Shown here piece by piece: positions 59,708 through 64,000 of a stretch of 64,000 nucleotides of DNA; the stretch's first letter is position 1, and each line of letters begins with the position of its first letter. The DNA lies in the NCBI GenBank assembly GCA_045646905.1, contig JAZRLP010000026.1, forward strand, positions 248,001 through 312,000, given 5' to 3'. The translations under genes were made by a program, and so were the position numbers. This DNA is from RGIG4079 sp045646905 (GTDB lineage Bacteria > Bacteroidota > Bacteroidia > Bacteroidales > Muribaculaceae). The notes below the pieces were generated by a model. The model was not told where the DNA came from. It did not search any database and worked only from the letters and a program-made list of their open reading frames with translations.

Positions 59708-61789
59708 ATGAAAAAAACATTATTATCATTATTAACTTTTGTAGCACTTATGGCACAGGCTCAAAATCCATTTTTTCAGGAGTTTGGAACATATAAAGAA
59801 GCCACTCCATTTAGTACGATTAAAAATAGTCATTATGAAGAGGCTATTGATCGTGGAATCAATTTAGCACAACAAGAAATTAATGCGATTGTCAATCAAC
59901 GCTCTCGCCCTGACTTTGAAAATACAATTGTCGCGCTTGAAAATGTAGGGGCCGATTTAAATCGAGTGCTCAATGTGTTCTATCCATTAATGTCGGCTAA
60001 TAGCGATAACGAAATGATGGAGATTTCGCTTAGAGTTTCGGCTAAATTAAGCGAATATTCTACAAATATTAGTCTTAATGAAGGTTTGTGGCAAAAGGTT
60101 AAAGAAGTTTATGAAAATAAGGACATGTTTAAACTCGATGCCGAAGATAAGATGTTGCTACAACGCACATACGATTCATTTGCACGTTCTGGTGCTAATT
60201 TGCAAGGCGCTGATCGTGATGTATACCGTAAACTTTCGGCTGAATTATCTGAACTTACAACAAAGTTTGGTCAAAATGTATTAAAAGAATTGAATACATA
60301 TGAAATTTGGTTGACCAAAGATGATTTGGCAGGATTGCCCGAAAGTTCAATTGAGGCAGCTGCTTTAGCCGCTAAAGAAAAAAATAGAGAAGGGGAGTAT
60401 CTATTCACATTAGCACAACCCACTTATACTGCATTCATGAAATATTCTTCTCGCCAAGATTTGCGTGAAAATATGTATCGCCTATATAATGGTCGTAATC
60501 AAAAAGGAGAATTCTCGAATGTTGATGTTATGAAACGCATTGTTGAGGTGCGTCGTGAAATAGCAAATCTTCTTGGTTATAAAACATATGCACAATATAG
60601 CCTTGAACGCACTATGGCTCAAACTCCCGAAAATGTCTACAATTTACTTGACCAATTGCGTGATGCATATCGTCCTGCACAAGAGAATGAATTCAAGGCA
60701 ATTGAAGAATATGCTTCTCAATTAGAAGGACGAACAATAAAACTCCAACCATGGGATTATAGCTATTATTCAAATAAACTTAAAAATGCTAAGTATAGCT
60801 ATAATGAAGAAGAGTTGAGACCTTATTTCGAACTTAACAATGTGATTGATGGGGTATTTGGCCTTGCAACCAAACTTTATGGTTTGAAGTTTACAAAAAT
60901 AACCAACATTGACATATATCACCCCGATGTAACAGCATTTGAAGTAACTGATGAGAAAGGTGAATATATCGGATTAATTTATACCGATTTCTTCCCTCGT
61001 GCAAGCAAGCGCCCTGGTGCATGGATGACTGGATTTAAAGATCAATCTAATCAAAACGGAGAGATGATTCGCCCACATGTGTCAATTGTAATGAACTTTA
61101 CGAAACCAACTGCCGATAAACCTTCATTATTGACTCCTTACGAAGTGGAAACATTCCTTCATGAATTTGGGCATGCGTTACATGGATTGTTGGCAAATAC
61201 AAAATACGCTTCGTTGTCAGGTACTTCAGTGTATCGTGACTTCGTAGAATTGCCATCTCAATTTAATGAAAACTATTTGACTCAAAAAGAATTCTTGGAT
61301 GGGTTTGCTAAACATTACTTAACAGGTGAACCTATTCCACAAGAGTTAGTAAATAAAATCATTGAGTCTTCACAATATGGAGCTGCATATGCTTGCTTGC
61401 GACAATTGTCATTTGGCTATCTTGATATGGCATGGCACACCTCAACAACAGCTATAGATGATGCAGCTGCATTTGAGAATGAAGCAATGAAAGGTGTAGA
61501 AATGTTCACCCCAGTAGAAGGGTGTGCGTTATCACCTCAATTTAGCCATATATTCTCTGGTGGATATGCTGCAGGATATTATAGCTATAAATGGAGTGAG
61601 GTGCTTGATGCTGATGCATTCTCTATGTTCTTGAAAAATGGAATTTTTGATAAGAAAACCGCCGATTCATTCCGTGAAAATGTGTTGATGAAAGGTGGAA
61701 CTGAAAATCCTGCAGAATTATATCGCCGTTTCCGTGGTCAAGATCCATCAATAGATGCGCTACTTGAACGAGATGGTATTAAGAAATAA
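59708..61789 (+). CDS. M3-family oligopeptidase (Dcp-like), exported
   Basis: A 693-residue zinc peptidase of the M3 family, related to peptidyl-dipeptidase Dcp and oligopeptidase A. The zinc motif is FLHEFGHALHGLL (HExxH), with downstream ligand region YRDFVELPSQFNENYL. A signal peptide (MKKTLLSLLTFVALMAQAQ) predicts a periplasmic enzyme that trims short peptides, unlike cytoplasmic OpdA. The C-terminal HIFSGGYAAGYYSYKWSEVLDADAF block is typical. Start moved from 59675 because a TAnnTTTG element overlaps the longer frame. Confidence 0.95.
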   Translation: MKKTLLSLLTFVALMAQAQNPFFQEFGTYKEATPFSTIKNSHYEEAIDRGINLAQQEINAIVNQRSRPDFENTIVALENVGADLNRVLNVFYPLMSANSDNEMMEISLRVSAKLSEYSTNISLNEGLWQKVKEVYENKDMFKLDAEDKMLLQRTYDSFARSGANLQGADRDVYRKLSAELSELTTKFGQNVLKELNTYEIWLTKDDLAGLPESSIEAAALAAKEKNREGEYLFTLAQPTYTAFMKYSSRQDLRENMYRLYNGRNQKGEFSNVDVMKRIVEVRREIANLLGYKTYAQYSLERTMAQTPENVYNLLDQLRDAYRPAQENEFKAIEEYASQLEGRTIKLQPWDYSYYSNKLKNAKYSYNEEELRPYFELNNVIDGVFGLATKLYGLKFTKITNIDIYHPDVTAFEVTDEKGEYIGLIYTDFFPRASKRPGAWMTGFKDQSNQNGEMIRPHVSIVMNFTKPTADKPSLLTPYEVETFLHEFGHALHGLLANTKYASLSGTSVYRDFVELPSQFNENYLTQKEFLDGFAKHYLTGEPIPQELVNKIIESSQYGAAYACLRQLSFGYLDMAWHTSTTAIDDAAAFENEAMKGVEMFTPVEGCALSPQFSHIFSGGYAAGYYSYKWSEVLDADAFSMFLKNGIFDKKTADSFRENVLMKGGTENPAELYRRFRGQDPSIDALLERDGIKK

Positions 61790-61811
61790 TATTGGTGCTA
61801 AATATTGAACT

Positions 61812-61846
61812 AGAGGGTTGAATTTATTGTTCAGCCCTCTTTTTTA
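61812..61846 (+). terminator. Intrinsic terminator of the M3 peptidase gene
   Basis: An 11-bp stem with one wobble (agagggttgaa / ttcagccctct), a 7-nt loop and a T-run, 22 bp after the stop. Confidence 0.85.
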
Positions 61847-61856
61847 TTGAAACAAA

Positions 61857-61885
61857 ATAAAAGCCTGTCGCATCAATTGCGGCAG
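61857..61885 (-). terminator. Intrinsic terminator of the thioredoxin-like gene
   Basis: On the minus strand CTGCCGCA pairs with TGCGACAG (one wobble) around a 5-nt loop (61865..61885), followed by GCTTTTATTTT. It lies 12 bp after the stop of the thioredoxin-like gene. Confidence 0.8.
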
Positions 61886-61897
61886 ACTTACGCATGT

Positions 61898-62389
61898 TTA
61901 ATGACTTAAAATTTGTGTCAATGTTGCTGTTGATGGGTTAGTTGCTACGACTTGGCCAATGGGGTCAATAAGTAACGAGTTATACCCATCTTCAAGGTGG
62001 AATGTTTCTTTAATGTTTCGAGCATCATCACCTTGAACATTAAATTGTGTCTCTGCATTTAGTTTGTCTCTGCGCACAACCTCATTAAAGAGTTGTTTGT
62101 TTTGGTCAAAGTTAACCGATAAGAAACAAATTTCATCTGCATTTGCGTTTTTTTCAAATGCTGCGTACTCATTACAGGCCACGCGCGAAATCGCATCGGT
62201 TGATGACCAAAATGTGAGTAACACATATTTCCCTTTCAACTTATTAAGTGATACTTTTTGAGATTCACTTTGAAGGGTTAATGAAGGAGCAATAAACCCT
62301 TTATTAGCACCGACAACCTTTTCGGTATAAGCTGAAATAGAAATAAGAAGAGTAGCAAAGATCACAATGAACATCATTGCTTTCTTCAT
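61898..62389 (-). CDS. Exported thioredoxin-fold protein lacking the CxxC motif
   Basis: A 163-residue exported protein of the TlpA/redoxin fold. After the signal peptide (MKKAMMFIVIFATLLISISA) come APSLTLQSESQKVSLNKLKGKYVLLTFW and, where TlpA proteins have W-x-x-W-C-x-x-C, the sequence FWSSTDAISRVACNEY. The redox pair is therefore replaced by Asp and Ser; a single Cys lies further on. The cis-Pro region (SLLIDPIGQVVATNP) is kept. It cannot act as a normal disulfide reductase; a binding or scaffold role, or an unusual single-Cys chemistry, is inference. The longest frame begins at a TTG at 62422; the ATG at 62389 opens the signal peptide. A long structured leader precedes it. Confidence 0.82.
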   Translation of the reverse strand: MKKAMMFIVIFATLLISISAYTEKVVGANKGFIAPSLTLQSESQKVSLNKLKGKYVLLTFWSSTDAISRVACNEYAAFEKNANADEICFLSVNFDQNKQLFNEVVRRDKLNAETQFNVQGDDARNIKETFHLEDGYNSLLIDPIGQVVATNPSTATLTQILSH

Positions 62390-62509
62390 TCTATTCTGTT
62401 TAGTTTCACACTTAAAATCCAAGCCAATTTATCTATCAAATTAACATAGATTTTTGCCGATTTTCGGCGATAGGGGACATCTCTATGTACCCCTTGGTTC
62501 CTTAAAACC
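62390..62509 (-). promoter_or_regulatory. Structured 5' leader of the thioredoxin-like gene (candidate cis-regulatory RNA)
   Basis: The predicted transcript starts near 62508 and runs about 120 nt before the ATG. Four inverted repeats follow one another: 62496..62509 (GGTT/AACC), 62473..62493 (GGGGTACAT/ATGTCCCC with one bulge), 62456..62468 (GCCGA/TCGGC around AAA) and 62431..62451 (ATCTAT/ATAGAT). No T-run follows the hairpins, so a terminator-type attenuator is unlikely. I do not match it to a known riboswitch. Confidence 0.5.
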
Positions 62510-62513
62510 ATTG

Positions 62514-62545
62514 CAAAGTTACTGCATTTTTTTGAATTTTCCAAA
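62514..62545 (-). promoter_or_regulatory. Two-part promoter of the thioredoxin-like gene
   Basis: On the minus strand TTTG (62542..62545), a 20-bp spacer and TAACTTTG (62514..62521), an exact consensus match. It lies 125 bp before the gene, leaving a long leader. Confidence 0.7.
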
Positions 62546-62623
62546 TGTAAGTATCAATAGGTGTGGTTGATAGAGTTATTGACTCGATTGCAAAACTGAA
62601 ATCATTCAACCCTTTTCTATATA

Positions 62624-62658
62624 AAAAAGGCCTTAATCAAATTGATTAAAGCCTTTTT
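62624..62658 (-). terminator. Intrinsic terminator of the second L,D-transpeptidase gene
   Basis: A 16-bp stem with one mismatch (aaaaaggccttaatca / tgattaaagccttttt) and a 3-nt loop, T-rich on both outer sides, 20 bp after the stop. Confidence 0.85.
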
Positions 62659-62678
62659 GAATTATGCTTTTTGGAAAT

Positions 62679-63785
62679 TTATTCTACAGGAGTTTCTGTC
62701 TTGATAGGTGTTGGATCTTGGCTTTTGGTTACATTTTGAACTTGAGGTTCTTGAACTTTAGGCTCCTCTTTTGAGGGCTCATTAGAAGGAGTCTCCTGTT
62801 TTGTAGCATTTGGGTCTGATGTGGTTTCTGGAGCAGTTGGCGCATTTGCTTCGTTCCCTTGTTGCTCTGAGCTATTTGTTTGCGACTCAATATTTGCATT
62901 ATCATCTACCACACTACTATTTGAAGAGTCTTTAGGTGCAACTTTATTCTTTGATTTAATTTGAGTGTTGTACTTATCTAAATCTACTATGACTTCTGGA
63001 TTTTCGATGACAATATCGGGCAAAACAAGTTTAGGCATACTAACGCCATTCTTTTTGTTTGCATTGATGTCATTTGGCCCAGGGTTCACAATAATGGGCA
63101 TGCCCACTTCGGCATATTTAAATAATTCAAGGATATTCTCATTTTGAATGCGTATACATCCATGGCTACAACGGCGACCAATAGAGTAGCGTGCGCCTGT
63201 TCCATGAATGCCTATTTGAGGGCATACACGGATAAAACGTGGTCCAAATTGGCCTCTAACAGGTGATGTTACTCCCCAATCGTTAGTATATAACCAGTCG
63301 GTGCTATCAAATTTCCCTTGGCAAAGGAAATAGCCCTCGGGTGTACGGCAATCGGCTTTTGCTCGTTTGTGTCCGTAGTTTCTTCCACAAGCCATTTTGT
63401 AATTCAATTTGCGACGACCATATTTATCATATAATACAACCATCATTGAATTTTTATCAACAACTATAAAGTATTTATGTTTATTGTTGATAAGTCGTTG
63501 GGCATATGGTAAATGTTGTTTAATAAGCGAGGGGAGTATGCCTTTTGAATACTCATCCCAATACCCAGATGTCTTCAAATAATCAATAGCTTGTTGAGAG
63601 GTACAATTTGCGGGAAGACTATCTCGAGTTTTAGCTTCTTCTCGTTGTCTTTCAATTAAAGCAAGAGTGTCAACTTTAACAGAGTCACTATCTATTGCCG
63701 ATGAATTTGTAGTAGAACTATTGCCACAAGAAGTGATGAATGAAAGAAATAATGCTGATAATAAAAGCGTTATAAATGACTTCAT
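62679..63785 (-). CDS. L,D-transpeptidase (YkuD) lipoprotein, copy 2
   Basis: A 368-residue lipoprotein (signal ending FITSC) with the same layout as copy 1 at 40450..41463. Shared blocks are SGYWDEYSKGILP, YFIVVDKNSMMVVLYDKYGRR, MACGRNYGHK, GPRFIRV and the active site IHGTGARYSIGRRCSHGCIRIQNEN. The C-terminal ~100 residues are a Pro/Glu/Asn/Ser low-complexity tail, longer and more acidic than the Lys-rich tail of copy 1. It forms peptidoglycan cross-links or anchors proteins in the periplasm. A two-part promoter lies at 63833..63863. Confidence 0.93.
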   Translation of the reverse strand: MKSFITLLLSALFLSFITSCGNSSTTNSSAIDSDSVKVDTLALIERQREEAKTRDSLPANCTSQQAIDYLKTSGYWDEYSKGILPSLIKQHLPYAQRLINNKHKYFIVVDKNSMMVVLYDKYGRRKLNYKMACGRNYGHKRAKADCRTPEGYFLCQGKFDSTDWLYTNDWGVTSPVRGQFGPRFIRVCPQIGIHGTGARYSIGRRCSHGCIRIQNENILELFKYAEVGMPIIVNPGPNDINANKKNGVSMPKLVLPDIVIENPEVIVDLDKYNTQIKSKNKVAPKDSSNSSVVDDNANIESQTNSSEQQGNEANAPTAPETTSDPNATKQETPSNEPSKEEPKVQEPQVQNVTKSQDPTPIKTETPVE

Positions 63786-63832
63786 TATTTAATGATGATT
63801 TTTAGAATATGTAATAATGTCAAAAATGACCA

Positions 63833-63863
63833 CAAAATTAGTTAAAAAAAGCAACATTACAAA
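63833..63863 (-). promoter_or_regulatory. Two-part promoter of the second L,D-transpeptidase gene
   Basis: On the minus strand TTTG (63860..63863), a 19-bp spacer and TAATTTTG (63833..63840). Confidence 0.7.
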
Positions 63864-63927
63864 ATCCTTTGAGTTTTGATGTCTATGGTCGCAACATTTA
63901 AGAAGAGTGCTAATGCTATAAATTGAT

Positions 63928-64000
63928 TAACTCATAGCTGTTTTACGATATAGAACAATGGCAATGATTGTGTATATTATATTGGGAATCCACATAGCTA
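63928..64000 (-). CDS. C-terminal end of a membrane protein, possibly an LptF/LptG (YjgP/YjgQ) permease
   Basis: The last 23 codons of a minus-strand frame enter from the window edge and end at TAA (63928..63930). The peptide AMWIPNIIYTIIAIVLYRKT is a membrane helix followed by basic residues. A terminal helix with the W-x-PN-I-I pattern is typical of YjgP/YjgQ-type LPS permeases, but such a short piece cannot prove it. Confidence 0.45.

Noticed and set aside
1..64000. CRISPR array, transposon, prophage or toxin-antitoxin pair
   Set aside because: I saw no regularly spaced repeats, terminal inverted repeats, transposase or integrase motifs, or small paired genes of these types.

Overview
The window reads as ordinary chromosomal backbone from an AT-rich member of the Bacteroidales (phylum Bacteroidota), probably a gut or rumen-type commensal. 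The evidence is the recurring TAnnTTTG promoter element, in six places preceded by TTTG at a 19-20 bp spacing. Other pointers are a Bacteroidota-type RNA polymerase omega subunit, a GldB-like lipoprotein, a DUF4301 protein, a two-CBM20 4-alpha-glucanotransferase and a type IX-like C-terminal sorting domain. Shine-Dalgarno sites are mostly absent. The family (for example Muribaculaceae, Prevotellaceae or Barnesiellaceae) cannot be fixed from sequence reading alone. I see no phage, insertion sequence, integrase, CRISPR array or rRNA operon.

Layout. 0-5 kb: a truncated phosphohexomutase, then an M23 peptidase lipoprotein and a GH9 glycosidase, all on the minus strand. 5.2-6.2 kb: two small exported proteins, one an extreme Lys/Cys repeat. 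6.2-11.6 kb: ClC channel, sugar-phosphate transferase and Sua5 in one overlapping minus-strand operon, then a type II NADH dehydrogenase. 11.7-16.2 kb: SGNH hydrolase plus TPR protein, and DUF4301. 16.2-17.8 kb: rpsO, then bamD and the omega gene. 17.9-22.5 kb: a GxDLY esterase and a multidomain GHL10 protein. 22.7-29.4 kb: PASTA protein and RluD, then acyltransferase, phosphoesterase, Tex and FolK. 29.4-33.2 kb: aroE, YeiH and ComEC on the minus strand. 33.3-38.7 kb: META lipoprotein, split chromate transporter plus FolC, RidA and a BrkB-family protein. 38.8-41.9 kb: tRNA-Ser(TGA), a queuosine-precursor transporter with a radical SAM protein, an L,D-transpeptidase and the RNase P RNA. 42-50 kb: MalQ, class II ribonucleotide reductase, nitroreductase and DnaA. 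50-58 kb: MCE protein plus amidase, GldB, PriA and two tandem M48 peptidases. 58-64 kb: a nucleotidyltransferase, Dus, an M3 peptidase, a cysteine-less thioredoxin-fold protein with a structured leader, a second L,D-transpeptidase and the end of a membrane-protein gene.

The genes mostly serve housekeeping and envelope roles: translation and tRNA modification (rpsO, rnpB, Sua5, Dus, RluD, tRNA-Ser), replication (dnaA, priA, RNR), folate (folK, folC), and envelope work (BamD, MCE, amidase, M23, two L,D-transpeptidases, GldB). No gene cluster here is clearly a new system. The leads most worth checking are the YhhQ/radical SAM pair with a CX4CX2C cluster motif, the multi-hairpin 5' leader before the cysteine-less thioredoxin-like gene, the Lys/Cys-repeat exported protein, and the paired operator-like repeats between nrdJ and the nitroreductase gene.

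Several starts were moved inward from the longest open frame because a TAnnTTTG element lies over or just upstream of the longer start, or because a signal peptide begins at an internal ATG (GH9, Sua5, BamD, AroE, META protein, TPR protein, nucleotidyltransferase, M3 peptidase, thioredoxin-like protein).
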